NCBI GenBank assembly: GCA_963678705.1
Contig: OY783204.1
Coordinates: forward strand, 9,620,759 to 9,684,758
From: Panorpa germanica
Taxonomy: Eukaryota; Arthropoda; Insecta; Mecoptera; Panorpidae
Length of the DNA: 64,000 bases
Direction: 5' to 3'
Part shown: positions 52,403 to 64,000 of the stretch, one piece after another
Numbering within the stretch: position 1 is the stretch's first letter
Layout of the letters: each line of letters starts with the position of its first letter
Notes under the pieces: model-generated
Database searches by the model: none
Told to the model about the DNA's origin: nothing
Seen by the model: the letters and a program-made list of their open reading frames with translations, nothing else
Position numbers and translations under genes: made by a program

Positions 52403-52605
52403 TTATATTATATTATATTAATTGTGTGCCTTTCGGCTTTAAAATCTACATTAATATACTTCTTAATGCGTATCATATAAATTCAAATTTAAAAAACTAA
52501 ACTTAAACTATTCAAGACTATTACTACTTCGAATAGTACTTTCTGTTTCTTCTTTTCTTGATCCACTCTCTTCATGTCCCCTACTCCTCCTTTATTCTCA
52601 CCAAT
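52403..52605 (-). mobile_element. 3' end of a second LINE B family copy, strongly 5'-truncated
   Basis: The reverse complement matches the last ~200 bp of LINE B (20,720-20,905): gaagtagtaa, agtttaagtttagttttt-like sequence, and taaagccgaaaggcacacaa followed by a TA-rich tail. This confirms the LINE B 3' end and its lack of poly(A). Confidence 0.85.
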
Positions 52606-52614
52606 TAATCTTTT

Positions 52615-53053
52615 GGGGGAAGATTAATACAAAAAAAAGACAAGTAGTAATTTAAACATTGAACTTTTATTTGCACTTGTAATAATACACGTAAGCTTTG
52701 AAGTTAAACTAATTAGATGTGTGTTCGGTATAGTTGAACAACACAACTACTACTTTGATTATTATATTGAGACTGAGCTCCTGAGCAATGTGACCATGCG
52801 TTTATATAGTATTATTTGTCATTTGATGACCTATAAGCAAATGGTTACTATGCAGGTGACAATGGTACGATGGTACGACTTGTTGTCGTCAATAGATAAT
52901 ATGAGTAATATTAGTCTTATCTTAAGGTGATGAACATTCGAGTAATATTAGTCTTATCTTAAAGTGATTAAATTATGCAAGTAATATTAGACTCGTCTGG
53001 GTATTTATGATATATATGATATATATGTTGATGTTATACATAAGAAATTAACT
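52615..53053 (-). repeat. Errantivirus 3' LTR
   Basis: Begins after a purine tract (GGGTGGAGG) with AGTTAATTTC, the style of LTR start seen in gypsy-type errantiviruses. The far boundary near 52,615 is approximate, as there is no partner LTR to compare. Confidence 0.6.
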
Positions 53054-53074
53054 CCTCCACCCTTACTTGAAAAC

Positions 53075-54510
53075 TTATAATTGTGAATTTTCTTTTTCAC
53101 TAGTACCAGTTTCTAACGATTTCAATTTCTTTTTAGTTATAGTTATCTTTTGTTTTCTTTTGTACAATAGATAACTAATGATAGTTACAATTATTATTAG
53201 GGTGAGTACATAAATGATTGTATTTATTTGTGAATGAACATTTGTATGTTTGAGTTGAATCTTATTCAAAGGGGTTAATTGTTTCAATTGGTTAATAAGT
53301 TGGTTATCATATGTTAGGTGTTTAAAATTGTCAATAGATATGTTTACATTGGTTGTATTATTTATTTTAATTGTATTTGGAAATGGTATTGATGTCCAAT
53401 TGATTTCACTGTGTTTCACTATTTTTCCACCTAGATAAAATGAATCACTTTTCAGTTCACAATCAGTTTCCGAGGATCTGCTTTTGTCTGGTTTTATCTC
53501 CGCAAATGATGGTGATGAGGGTTTCACGGCTCGTGGAATAGATCCAGTGAGTGTCGTCTATCTGTTGGAGGTTTTCCTTGAAGTCTGGTATCCTGGTGAT
53601 ATCGCAGCTTGGTGTGGCTGTCGCTCGTATGAGTGGGACTATGCATGTTGATGTCTGCGTGATACCTTGTTCTGTGAACTTACTACATGTGAACTGTCTA
53701 GTTCTAGTTTTAATACATGGGTCATTTTCAAAATAATATGTAATATCATTAATCAAAATATATTTTGCCTCAGGAAAAATGATTTGGTAAGTATGATTTT
53801 TGAGTATGGGAAGAGGTTGTAATGCATACAGAGTAAATAACATTTCATGGGCTAATGGGATGTTTATTATTATTATTATTTTGTGTTTATCTTGATATGC
53901 TTGTGTAACAATACTTTTTGTTAACTCATATTTGTCTTCTAAGTAGGGTATGACGTATTGGTTTTTCACTTGATTAGATATTTGAATTAATTCGTTATTT
54001 ATTTCAGGTAATGTAAAGATTGTTGAATGATGTTTATTCATTTGAAGAAATGTTATTGTTAAATCTAGGTTTAGTAATTCGTCTAATACCAATTGGTGTG
54101 TTGATAAAATCTGGTGAAAGGTGAGTTCTAACTCTTGTTCATGGTGAGATTTAACTAGAACGTTTCTAATTCCTAGAGCTTGGGAAATAAAGTGATTTAT
54201 TCCGTTTGTCAGTTTATTTTGATTTTCTTGTAGGTGTTGGATTGCTTCATTGAATTTATATTCTTGAGTGGATAATACACTTGTTAATAAATTTAGGCGT
54301 TTTGCTTGTTGGTTTGAAGAATCAGTTAATTGTTGAATGTTTCCTTCAATATGTTTTCAATCGTTGTCATCCAAATTGCCTGTTATCAGGTTTATGAAAC
54401 TTCCTAGGGGGTTGAATAGTCCTCTTTTTCATCTTTGAGTATTTTCTGGACCAAATATTTCTATTATCTTTTGTTGCGTTAGTTGTTGTTTTCTTTGAAT
54501 CATTGCGATG
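53075..54510 (-). pseudogene. Envelope region of the errantivirus fossil
   Basis: Open pieces show features of insect errantiviral envelope proteins, including a hydrophobic membrane-spanning stretch (YVLTLIIIVTIISYLLY) close to the C-terminus, followed by a Lys-rich tail. It is broken and no working protein is implied. Confidence 0.7.
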
Positions 54511-54700
54511 TAACTTTAGAATTTTAATTCGGGCATAATTCTACTTCCTTCATTTATTTTGGATAGTTTATTTATGCATTCGGTGAGTTTTAATCGATTC
54601 GTTAGTAATGGTCGGTAATCGATGATCTTGATTAACTTCCAATATTCCGTGATTTTATATGCGGTTCCGATATCGATGGGTAAAATGCCGTGTTCGTTAT

Positions 54701-55624
54701 TTATGACGGAGAGGATGCTTCCACTTCTGCATCTGCAACAGGAATGTTTTTATTTATCAATTCCTTGATGGGTCTAAATAGGTGTTTGCCAGTTTGTATG
54801 TTTTTAATAGTGGCTTTTCCATACATATTTTTTTCTGTTATTTTGTATGGACCTAAGTTCATAGATGTTTTTCCTTTTCTAGATGGTCCTGGTATATAAA
54901 CGGTATCATCTATTTTAAACTTTGTAGGTGCTAATTTTTTATTTATTCTTTCTACATATTTCTCTTTTTCTATCTGTGTTCTTTTGGCTATTGATGTTTG
55001 CAATATTTTTAATGCGTTTTGATGTTCGTTATTATTTTCTGTAGCTAAAATTCTTTGTTTTTCAAAGTCAGTTATATTTATATTAGCTCTTCTTTTACCA
55101 AAAAGTGCTTCGAAAGGTGTCATATTATTGGTGGAATGTGTTGACGAATTGTATGCGAGTAAACATTTAGTCATGATGTCTTCGGGTGACATGTTTGTTG
55201 TTTGTAGAATGCGAAAATGTTCTATTAGTGTGCTGTGTAGTATTTCTACTAAAGAATTTCCGGTATGATGATCTGGGGTCGTGAAATGAATTTTTACATA
55301 ATGCAAGGATAATAATTCTTTTATTGTATCACTTGTAAATTCTGTTCCACTATCTGATACAATGGTATTGGGTATTCCGTATAGGGAAAATAACTTTATT
55401 AGTACATTAGTTATGTCGTATGCATTTTTACTTTTGAGGTGTGATGCAGTGGCGAATCTTGTTAGTGCGTCAATGGTGGTTAAAAAGATTTGATTTGCTA
55501 TGTAAAATAAGTCTATATATACTTTCTCGAAAGCTTTTCGTGGTGTTGCTGTTATTTCCAGGAGTGCTTGAGTGGGTTTTCCCGTATACTTGGATATTTG
55601 ACATTCTACACAATTATTAATCAA
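54701..55624 (-). pseudogene. Integrase region of the errantivirus fossil
   Basis: An open stretch of about 307 codons with the retroviral-type DDE integrase core (IDLFYIANQIFLTTIDALTR, IVSDSGTEFTS) and a C-terminal chromatin-contact-like part (FKIDDTVYIPG). The rest of pol around it is broken. Confidence 0.85.
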
Positions 55625-58600
55625 TTGTTTGGCATCATATTTTAATGAGGGCCAGTAATAAAGTTAATTCAAGTTCATAAGCATTCCTATGGTTGGTTAC
55701 ATTAGTGTGAGATTCATATATAATAAACTGTTTCTTGTATCTATTTTTTCTATGTAACTTACTTTAGTGATACATCTGAATAATTTGTATCCTGATAATG
55801 TTCGTGCATGTATTTTTACTAACATTCTATAGGTGTTATCTGTACAAAATATATAATATTTATTTTGTGGATTAAGGTGTTTTATCAATATAGTAGTTAA
55901 TTGATCCATTGGTGCTGATTTGGTATCTAACATAATATGTGTAATGTATTGGTTCTCTCGTTTAAACGTAGTGTGGTGTTTTTGTTGAAATCCTGTTGTA
56001 ATAATTACTTGATGGTTGTGTAATTCTAGCAGAGTTTCACATATAGGTATTCCGATGTCACTGTCTTCTTGTGAATGTTGTGTGACGTCTTCATCAATTT
56101 CTATATCGATAAGTTGGTCTGCTTTTTGTGAGGTCACTTTTAATTCACTAAGAGGAATATTATCTTCTTTATCACTGGTTTCATCGGTGTTAACTATCAG
56201 GGATTGTTGATCTAATTTTTTATGAGAAAATGCATTTATTTTAACGCGAGAAAGTGCGTCTGCTATACGTTGTCCTTTCTAGGTTTATAATGGATATCAA
56301 AATCGTAGTCGAGTAGTTTTACTTGATAGCGGGCTAACTTGCTTGAGCTATCTTTGTGAGTTTTCAACCATGCTAAGGGTTGATGGTCAGTAAATAAGTC
56401 AAATTTTCGTCCGTATAGGTAGTGATGAAAATGTTTCACTGCCCACACTATTGCGAGTAATTCTTTTTCGATTGTGGCATAATTACACTCGGCTGGGTTT
56501 AGCGTGCGCGAAGCATAAGCTATAGGATGGTCGTCTTGTGATAATACGGCTCCTAAGGCGTAATTTGATGCGTCTGTAGTTAATGAGAATTTCTTTGTTA
56601 AATCGGGTCTTTTAAGTACTGTTCATTTATGAGAAGTTGTTTTAGTTTTTCATAGGCTTCTATATATTCTGGAGTTTGTTGATTTTTGACTCCTTTCTTC
56701 AAACATGCTGTGAGTGGTTTTGCAATTTTTGCATAACTAGGTATGATGGTTTTGGGTGTTTCTAATATGTTTATATGAATATTTATTATTGCTTTTATTT
56801 GTGATATCAAATCGTTTCCGATTAAACCATCAAAGTCATTTGAGAACTTGAATAGATAAATCTTGGTGAAACCATGTGTTTTGAATATCAGGAATATTGG
56901 AATCTCAGCTACCTGCGTATGCGTGGTAGTTTGATGTGGTGTTTGTATAATTATATGTTCATATTATACACATATATAATATGAACTTGAAATTATTACT
57001 AACTTTCATATTTTTTATACTATCAGTAGTACCAAGTGTGTCTTTCTTACTCGAAAATAGAAGTGAAGGAAGTAAACAATTATAATTAAAAAAAAAAAAA
57101 TACATTTCTGTTTCTTCAAAATAACTTTAAAGTGGATAATAACGTGAAATTTTATACAAATAAATAAATTTTTACATACAAATATATGACTAAATTTAGA
57201 AAATATTTTTTCTTTTTTTTAACAAGCACACATTTGCACACACACATTTGTTTACACATTTGCTGCTATATATAAAATGAAATTGAAATTATTATTATCT
57301 GTTATATTTTTTTAACTTGCAGTAGTATTAACTGTGTTTTTTTACTCAAATATAGTAGTGAAGCAATTAAAAAATTATAACATAGCAAAAATATACACAT
57401 TATAGTTTCTTCAAAATAACTTTAGAGTGAGGGATAAAATGAAATTTAATGCAAAAAAAAAATTTTTTACATTTAAATATTTGGTTAAAGGTTAGTAAAT
57501 AATTATTTCTTTATTTTAACATGCGCATTTGTTTACACAATTGCTGCTATATATAATATAAAATTAAAGTTATTACTAACTTTTATATTTTTTATACTTG
57601 CAGTAGTACCAACTGTGGCTTTTTTATTTGAAAATTGTGGAGAAGGAAGAAAACAATTATAATTTAAAAAAAATAAATACATTTCTGTTTTTCAAAATAA
57701 ATTTAGAGTTAAGGAAAAAGTGAAATTTTATACAAAAAAAGAAATTTTCACATACAAATATATGATTAAAAGTTAGATAATATTTTATTTTTATTTTAAC
57801 ATACACATTTGTTCGCAGAAGTGCTGCCATATATAATATGAAGTTGAGATTACTATTATCTTTTATATTTTTAAAACTTGCAGTAGTACCAACTGTGTGT
57901 TTTTTACTAAAAAATAGTGGTAAAGGAATTAAAATGTTGAAATTAAAAAAAAAAAATACATTTCTGTTTTTTTTAAATAAATTTAGAGTAGGGGATAAAG
58001 TGTAATTTTATACAAAAAAATTAATTTTTACACACAAATATATGGTTAAAAGTTAGTAAATATTTTTTTTTTTATTTTACCATGCACATTTGTTCACACA
58101 AGTGCGGCCATATATAATATAAACTTAAAATTATTACTAACTTTTATATTTTTTATACTACCAGTAGTACCAACTGTGTCTTTCTTACTTAAAAATAGAA
58201 GTGAAGAAAGTCAACAATTATAATTTCAAAAAAAAAATACATTTCTGTTTCTTCAAAATAACTTTAAAGTGCAGGATAACGTGAAATTTTATACAAATAA
58301 ATAAGTTTTTACATACAAATATATGACTAAATTTAGAAAATATATATTTTTTTTTAACATGCACATTTGTTCACACCTGTGCTACCATATATAATATAAA
58401 ATTAAAATTATCACTAACTTCTATATTTTTAATACTTGCAGTAAAACCAATTGTCTCTTTTTTACTTAAACATATTTGTGAAGAAAGTAAAAAAATAAAA
58501 TTTTAATAAATTAAATACATTTCTGTTACTTTAAAATAAGTTTAGTGGGGAATAAAGTGAAAGTTTATACAAAAAAAAAAAATTTACATACAAATATATG

Positions 58601-61600
58601 ATTAAAAGTTAGAAAATATATTTTTTTTAGTTTGCCATGCACATTTGTTCACACAAGTGCTGCTATATATAATATAAAATTTAAATTATTATTATCTTTT
58701 ATATCTTTTATACTTGCAGTAGTAAAAACTGTGTTTTTTGACTCAAAAACAGTGGTGAAAGAAGTAAAAAATTATAATTTAGTAAAAATAAATACATTTA
58801 AATTTCTTCAAAATAACTTTAGAGTGGGGTATAAAGTAAAATTTTATACAAAAAAACAAGTTATATTTTATACAAATATATGGTTAAAAGTTAGTAAATA
58901 ATTTTTCCTTTATTTTAACATGCGCATTTGTTTGCACAATTCTGCCATATATAATATAAAATTGAAATATTTACTAACTTTTATACTTTTTATACTTGCA
59001 GTAGTACCAACTGAGGCTTTTTTACTCGAAAATTGTGGTGAAGTAAGAGAACAATTATGATTTAAAAAAAAAAGTACATTTCTGTTTTCCAAAATAACTT
59101 TAGAGTGGGGGATAAAGTGAAATTTTATACAAATAAATAAATTTTTACATACTTATGTATGACGAAGTTTAAAAAATATTTTTCTTTTTATTTTGACATG
59201 CACATTTGTTAACACCTGAGCTGTTATAAATAATATAAAATTAAAATTATCACTAACTTCTATATTTTTTATACTTTTAGTAGTACCAACTGTGTCTTTT
59301 TTATTAACACATAGTGGTGAAGGAAGTAGAAAATTAAAATATAAATAAATCAAATACATTTCTGTTTTTTTAAAAAAAGTTTAGAGTGAGGAATAAAGTA
59401 AAATTTTATACAAATAAATAAATTTTTACATACAAAATATATGGTTAAAAGTTAGAAGCAATTTTTTTTTTATTTTAACATGCACATTTGTTTTCACAAG
59501 TGCTGCCATATATAATACGTAATTGAAATTATTATTATCTTTTTATATTTTTTATACTTGCAGTAGTACCAACTGTGTCTTTTTTACTCAAAAAAAGTAG
59601 TAAAGGAAGTAAATAATTAAAATTTTAATAAAATAAATACATTTCTGTTACTTAAAAATAACTTTAGAGTGAGGGATAAAGTGAAATTTTATACAAAAAA
59701 ATAAATTTTTACATTTAAATATGCGATTAAAGGTTAGTAAATATTTTTTTCTTTATTTTAACATGCGCATTTGTTTACACAAATGCTGCTATATATAATA
59801 TAAAATTGAAATGATTACTAACTTTTATATTTTTAAATCTTGCAGTAGTACCAACTGTGGCTGTTTTATTTGAAAATTGTGGTGAAGGAAAAAAACAATT
59901 ATAATTTAGAAAAAATAAATACATTTCTGTTTTTTAAAATTACTTTAGAGTAGGGGATAAAGTGAAATTTTATACAAATAAATAAATTTTTACATACTAA
60001 TACATGACGACATTTAGAAAATATATTATTTTTATTTTAGCATGCACATTTGTTAACACCTGAGCTGCCATATATAATATAAAATTATAATTATCACTAA
60101 CTTCTATATTTTTTATACTTGCAGTTGTACCAATTGTGTCTTTTTTACTCAAACATAGTGATGAAGTAAGTAAAAAAATAAAATTTTATTAAAATAAATA
60201 CATTTCTGTTACTTTAAAATAAGATTAGAGTGGGGGATAAAGTGAAATTTTATACAAAAAAATAAATTTTTACATACAAATATTTAGTTTAAAGTTAGTA
60301 ATTAATTTTTTTTTTATTTTACCATGCGCATTTGTTTACACAATTACTGCGATATATAATATAAAATTAAAATTATTACTAACTTTTATATTTTTTGTAC
60401 TTGCAGTAGTACCAACTGAGGCTTTTTTACTCGAAAATTGTGGTGAAGTAAGAGAACAATTATGATTTAAAAAAAAAAGTACATTTCTGTTTTCCAAAAT
60501 AACTTTAGAGTGGGGGATAAAGTGAAATTTTATACAAATAAATAAATTTTTACATACTTATGTATGACGAAGTTTAAAAAATATTTTTCTTTTTATTTTG
60601 ACATGCACATTTGTTAACACCTGAGCTGTTATAAATAATATAAAATTAAAATTATCACTAACTTCTATATTTTTTATACTTTTAGTAGTACCAACTGTGT
60701 CTTTTTTATTAACACATAGTGGTGAAGGAAGTAGAAAATTAAAATATAAATAAATCAAATACATTTCTGTTTTTTTAAAAAAAGTTTAGAGTGAGGAATA
60801 AAGTAAAATTTTATACAAATAAATAAATTTTTACATACAAAATATATGGTTAAAAGTTAGAAGCAATTTTTTTTTTATTTTAATATGCACATTTGTTTTC
60901 ACAAGTGCTGCCATATATAATACGTAATTGAAATTATTATTATCTTTTTATATTTTTTATACTTGCAGTAGTACCAACTGTGTCTTTTTTACTCAAAAAA
61001 AGTAGTAAAGGAAGTAAATAATTAAAATTTTAATAAAATAAATACATTTCTGTTACTTAAATATAACTTTAGAGTGAGGGATAAAGTGAAATTTTATACA
61101 AAAAAATAAATTTTTACATTTAAATATGCGATTAAAGGTTAGTAAATATTTTTTTCTTTATTTTAACATGCGCATTTGTTTACACAAATGCTGCTATATA
61201 TAATATAAAATTGAAATGATTACTAACTTTTATATTTTTAAATCTTGCAGTAGTACCAACTGTGGCTGTTTTATTTGAAAATTGTGGTGAAGGAAAAAAA
61301 CAATTATAATTTAGAAAAAATAAATACATTTCTGTTTTTTAAAATTACTTTAGAGTAGGGGATAAAGTGAAATTTTATACAAATAAATAAATTTTTACAT
61401 ACTAATACATGACGACATTTAGAAAATATATTATTTTTATTTTAGCATGCACATTTGTTAACACCTGAGCTGCCATATATAATATAAAATTATAATTATC
61501 ACTAACTTCTATATTTTTTATACTTGCAGTTGTACCAATTGTGTCTTTTTTACTCAAACATAGTGATGAAGTAAGTAAAAAAATAAAATTTTATTAAAAT

Positions 61601-61961
61601 AAATACATTTCTGTTACTTTAAAATAAGATTAGAGTGGGGGATAAAGTGAAATTTTATACAAAAAAATAAATTTTTACATACAAATATTTAGTTTAAAGT
61701 TAGTAATTAATTTTTTTTTTATTTTACCATGCGCATTTGTTTACACAATTACTGCGATATCTATATATATAAAAGAAAGACGGGTTTGTTGCAACACTTA
61801 TAACTCGAGATCTGCTGAACCAATATTCATGGTTATTGATTCGTTGGATTTGTCTCCGGCCCGAATAGCATAATACATCTTAAAAACAATGAAAACTTTG
61901 CTCTTGACCGAAGATATGTGTTACATTAAATCCTGTTTATATTGTAGCCTACTAATCAGGC

Positions 61962-63290
61962 GTGGAATGGATATTACAAAAATTTAAAATTATGAACTGC
62001 TTGCGGCAGTTTGCGGCAGTTTGCGGCAGTTTGTTAGTTAGGTTAGGAATGCCAGCGCCAGATCGCGGAATGAATGACGCATTTAATAGAGAATTGGAAC
62101 GTGAACGTGCATCTGATCCACATGAACTAATCCAATCAGTCCAAACGAATGTACCTCTGTTGAATCCTAAGCAGAGGGAAGTCTATGATACACTGATTAA
62201 TGCAATTGATGATGGAAATGGCGGATTATTTTTTTTGGATGCCCCCGGTGGAACTGGGAAGACATTTCTCATGTCATTGATTTTGGCCACTGTACGTGCG
62301 AGATCCGAAATTGCGGTAGCAATTGCTTCTTCTGGAATAGCGGCCACATTGTTAGACGGATGCCGTACGGCTCACTCAGCGTTAAAATTGCCATTAAAGC
62401 TTCAAACTACTGAACAACCGACATGTAACATTTCGAAACACTCCGCAATGGCCAAAGTTTTAGTAGCATCAAAAATCATCATATGCGACGAATGCACAAT
62501 GGCGCACAAACGCGCATTGGAAGCACTAGACCGAACATTAAAAGATCTGCGCAATGACTCGAGATGTTTTGGTGGTGCAATGATTTTATTATCTGGCGAT
62601 TTCCGACAAACACTACCAGTCATTCCAAGATCTACTGCTGCCGACGAAATAAACGCTTGCCTCAAAGCATCAAATCTGTGGCGATATGTAAAGAAACTTC
62701 AACTGTCTGTAAATATGAGAGTTGCATTGTTGAACGATCTATCTGCTGATGATTTCTCGAAGCAATTGCTGACTATCGGTAATGGCCGTGTTCCTGTTGA
62801 CAAATCGAGCGGTTTGATTTCATTTCCTCCAAATGTTTGCAATTTTGTATCATCAAAAGACGAGCTTATCAACAAAGTATTCCCGGATATCATTGCTAAC
62901 CACAAAAATACTAAATGGTTAAGTGAGCGAGCAATTTTGGCCGCTAAAAATAAAGATGTAGATGACCTCAATTTTATAATTCAAAATCAAATCGTAGGTA
63001 CTCTGTATTCATTCAAATCTATCGACTGTGTAACAAACGAAGAAGAAGCCACTAATTATCCAAGTGAATTTTTAAACTCCTTGGATGTGCCTGGTTTACC
63101 ACCGCAAAATTTAAAACTTAAGGTTGGCTCGGTAGTCATCATGCTTAGAAATTTAAACCAACCAAAACTGTGCAATGGAACGCGTTTGGTGATAATAAAA
63201 CTGATGAGCAATGTGATTCACGCGTCGATACTTAAAGGAAAAATTAAAGATGAGGAATTCAATTCCCGATTCGTCTTGCCTTCGCCATGA
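61962..63290 (+). CDS. Helitron H2 Pif1-family helicase, main part (442 codons)
   Basis: The helicase part of a Helitron RepHel. Walker A reads APGGTGKT near residues 94-101, Walker B ICDECTMAH near 174-182, and motif III GDFRQTLPVIP near 212. N-terminal LGMPAPDRGMND and LLNPKQREVYD match the usual region before the helicase. The 5' end contains three copies of a 10-bp TGCGGCAGTT-like repeat (about 61,998-62,030), and the Rep nuclease is absent, so the ATG is not native. The frame leaves the helicase at about 63,270, where the next part continues in another frame. Confidence 0.9.
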   Translation: MEWILQKFKIMNCLRQFAAVCGSLLVRLGMPAPDRGMNDAFNRELERERASDPHELIQSVQTNVPLLNPKQREVYDTLINAIDDGNGGLFFLDAPGGTGKTFLMSLILATVRARSEIAVAIASSGIAATLLDGCRTAHSALKLPLKLQTTEQPTCNISKHSAMAKVLVASKIIICDECTMAHKRALEALDRTLKDLRNDSRCFGGAMILLSGDFRQTLPVIPRSTAADEINACLKASNLWRYVKKLQLSVNMRVALLNDLSADDFSKQLLTIGNGRVPVDKSSGLISFPPNVCNFVSSKDELINKVFPDIIANHKNTKWLSERAILAAKNKDVDDLNFIIQNQIVGTLYSFKSIDCVTNEEEATNYPSEFLNSLDVPGLPPQNLKLKVGSVVIMLRNLNQPKLCNGTRLVIIKLMSNVIHASILKGKIKDEEFNSRFVLPSP

Positions 63291-63469
63291 CGATCAACAA
63301 TTCACAGGGCCAATCCTTGACTATTTGTGGCCTCAATCTAGAAAATGCATCTTTTTCTCATGGTCAATTGTACGTGGCATGCTCACGTGTCGGCAAACCA
63401 TTCGCTTTATTTGTTCTTGCGCCTGACCAAAAAACAAAGAATGTCGTTTACCACAAGGTGCTTGAATGA
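63287..63469 (+). CDS. Helitron H2 helicase, C-terminal piece (shifted frame)
   Basis: Sixty codons with motif V (MTINNSQGQSL) and motif VI-like VACSRVGKP, the normal end of the same helicase. It is shifted relative to 61,962-63,290, and a short stretch of the usual sequence between the two is missing, so the gene is inactive. Confidence 0.85.
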   Translation: MTINNSQGQSLTICGLNLENASFSHGQLYVACSRVGKPFALFVLAPDQKTKNVVYHKVLE

Positions 63470-64000
63470 AAATCCCATTAATGAATTAATAATCCGAGTG
63501 TATTCCAATCTGCACAACATAGTTTTCAATCATTTTTTTCTGACATGAGTTTGAATTACTTAATTTTATAATATTTTTTTAATTTTTATTCTCATTCTGT
63601 ATGTTTTCATCATCATTCATCATAATAAAATACTTTTATGTTTCTATCTATATTAATATTATTTTGTATCATTGTATTACGTTCATCAAAGCCTAAATTA
63701 GTTCATCTAAAAGGTAACACGACATTCATTGACTGTTAGGCGGTACGAAGTTCGCCGGGTCAGCTAGTATAATATAAAATTAAAATTATTACTAACTTTT
63801 ATATTTTTTGTACTTGCAGTAGTACCAACTGTCTCTTTATTACTTAAACATAGTAGTGAAGGAAGTAAAAAAATAAAGTTTTAATAAAATAAATACATTT
63901 TTGTTATTTTAAAATAAGTTTAGAGTGGGGGATAAAGTAAAAGTTTATACAAAAAAATAAATTTTTAAATACAAATAAATGGTTAGAAGTTAGTAAATAT

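Larger units (their letters stand above)
52615..56945 (-). mobile_element. Errantivirus-type (Ty3/Gypsy with env) fossil, 3' part
   Basis: In minus-strand order: reverse transcriptase and RNase H remnants (56,810-56,263), a connecting region (56,137-55,697), integrase (55,624-54,701, with IDALTRFATASH and IVSDSGTEF), an env region (about 54,510-53,075) and one LTR (about 52,615-53,053). It is broken, with several breaks, and its 5' part is not present: sequence passes directly into the foldback right arm near 56,945. No second LTR is seen. Moderately old. Confidence 0.85.
61760..63767 (+). mobile_element. Helitron H2 in the right foldback arm
   Basis: Starts TCTATATATATAAAAG and ends with a hairpin-containing ggcggtacgaagttcgccgg...CTAG. 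The host dinucleotide is A|T. Removing 61,760-63,767 restores actgcgata|tataatataa, which is exactly the sequence of the sister repeat at 60,347-60,368, so both ends are fixed to the base. Length 2,008 bp. It carries only the helicase part of RepHel and is non-autonomous. Confidence 0.95.
56950..64000 (+). repeat. Right foldback arm: about 18 tandem ~280-bp subrepeats, split by a Helitron
   Basis: Units recur about every 280 bp from 56.95 kb to the window end (for example the tgcacatttgtt landmark near 57,520, 57,799, 58,080, 58,358, 58,636, 58,918, 59,196, 59,478, 59,759). Each holds tacttgcagtagtaccaact, aatacatttctgtt and ggggataaagtgaaatttta. The orientation is opposite to the left arm. 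Two consecutive 1,405-bp blocks, about 58,995-60,400 and 60,400-61,805 (not counting the Helitron), are nearly identical, a five-unit higher-order duplication. The arm runs past the window. Confidence 0.9.

Noticed and set aside
59153-60764. Two identical 68-codon minus-strand frames
   Set aside because: They lie in the subrepeats and are identical only because of the 1,405-bp duplication.
31940-64000. The ~280-bp arrays as ordinary centromeric or dispersed satellite
   Set aside because: Opposite orientation on two sides of a transposase gene points to foldback arms. The satellite idea is kept only as the alternative to test.
1-64000. CRISPR arrays, tRNA genes, bacterial operons
   Set aside because: None was seen. 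Tandem repeats here have no spacer-repeat alternation, and no cloverleaf with tRNA A and B boxes was recognised.

Overview
The window is AT-rich animal nuclear DNA, almost certainly from an arthropod and most likely an insect. The evidence is a multi-exon secreted gene with insect-type domains, tandem 5S rDNA, and a dense load of LINEs, Helitrons, LTR retroelements and a foldback-type DNA transposon. There is no bacterial, organellar or CRISPR content. The species cannot be named from sequence alone.

Region by region. (1) 1-10,260: a decayed tandem 5S rDNA array on the minus strand. Four 119-nt 5S genes sit in roughly 0.79-kb units whose spacers carry long (TA)n tracts. A near full-length LINE (1,405-5,700) and a Helitron with an extra 3' end (7,469-9,380) have landed in the TA tracts. 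(2) 10,260-14,180: a 95-bp minisatellite, a Ty3/Gypsy fossil fragment and a BEL/Pao scrap. (3) 14,916-28,294, minus strand: the only clear ordinary host gene, with 12 exons. It encodes a secreted trypsin-fold protein that has lost the catalytic His and Ser, spliced in frame to a C-terminal fibrinogen-related domain. Its tenth intron holds a BEL/Pao element (16,393-24,773) that itself contains a LINE (17,102-20,909). (4) 28,300-31,930: nothing recognised. (5) 31,940-64,000: a large compound region bounded by inverted arrays of the same roughly 280-bp subrepeat, on the left at 31.94-37.25 kb and on the right from 56.95 kb to beyond the window. This is the structure of a foldback transposon. Just inside the left array lies a MULE-type DDE transposase joined to a Ulp1-family cysteine protease. 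Further in are a spliced SGNH-hydrolase-like gene, two tandem repeat families and an internal inverted repeat. Later insertions include a young Ty3/Gypsy element in the left array, a Jockey LINE in the interior, an env-bearing errantivirus fossil against the right array, and a Helitron in the right array.

Two things stand out. One is the pseudo-protease/fibrinogen-lectin fusion, which puts in one polypeptide two modules that act as partners in the vertebrate ficolin/MASP system. The other is the foldback element with its transposase-Ulp1 protein and SGNH-like passenger. Insertion order can be read directly in several places: host intron, then BEL/Pao, then LINE; foldback array, then 1,405-bp higher-order duplication, then Helitron, whose exact empty site survives in the sister copy; and foldback array, then Gypsy element with LTRs that look identical by eye.
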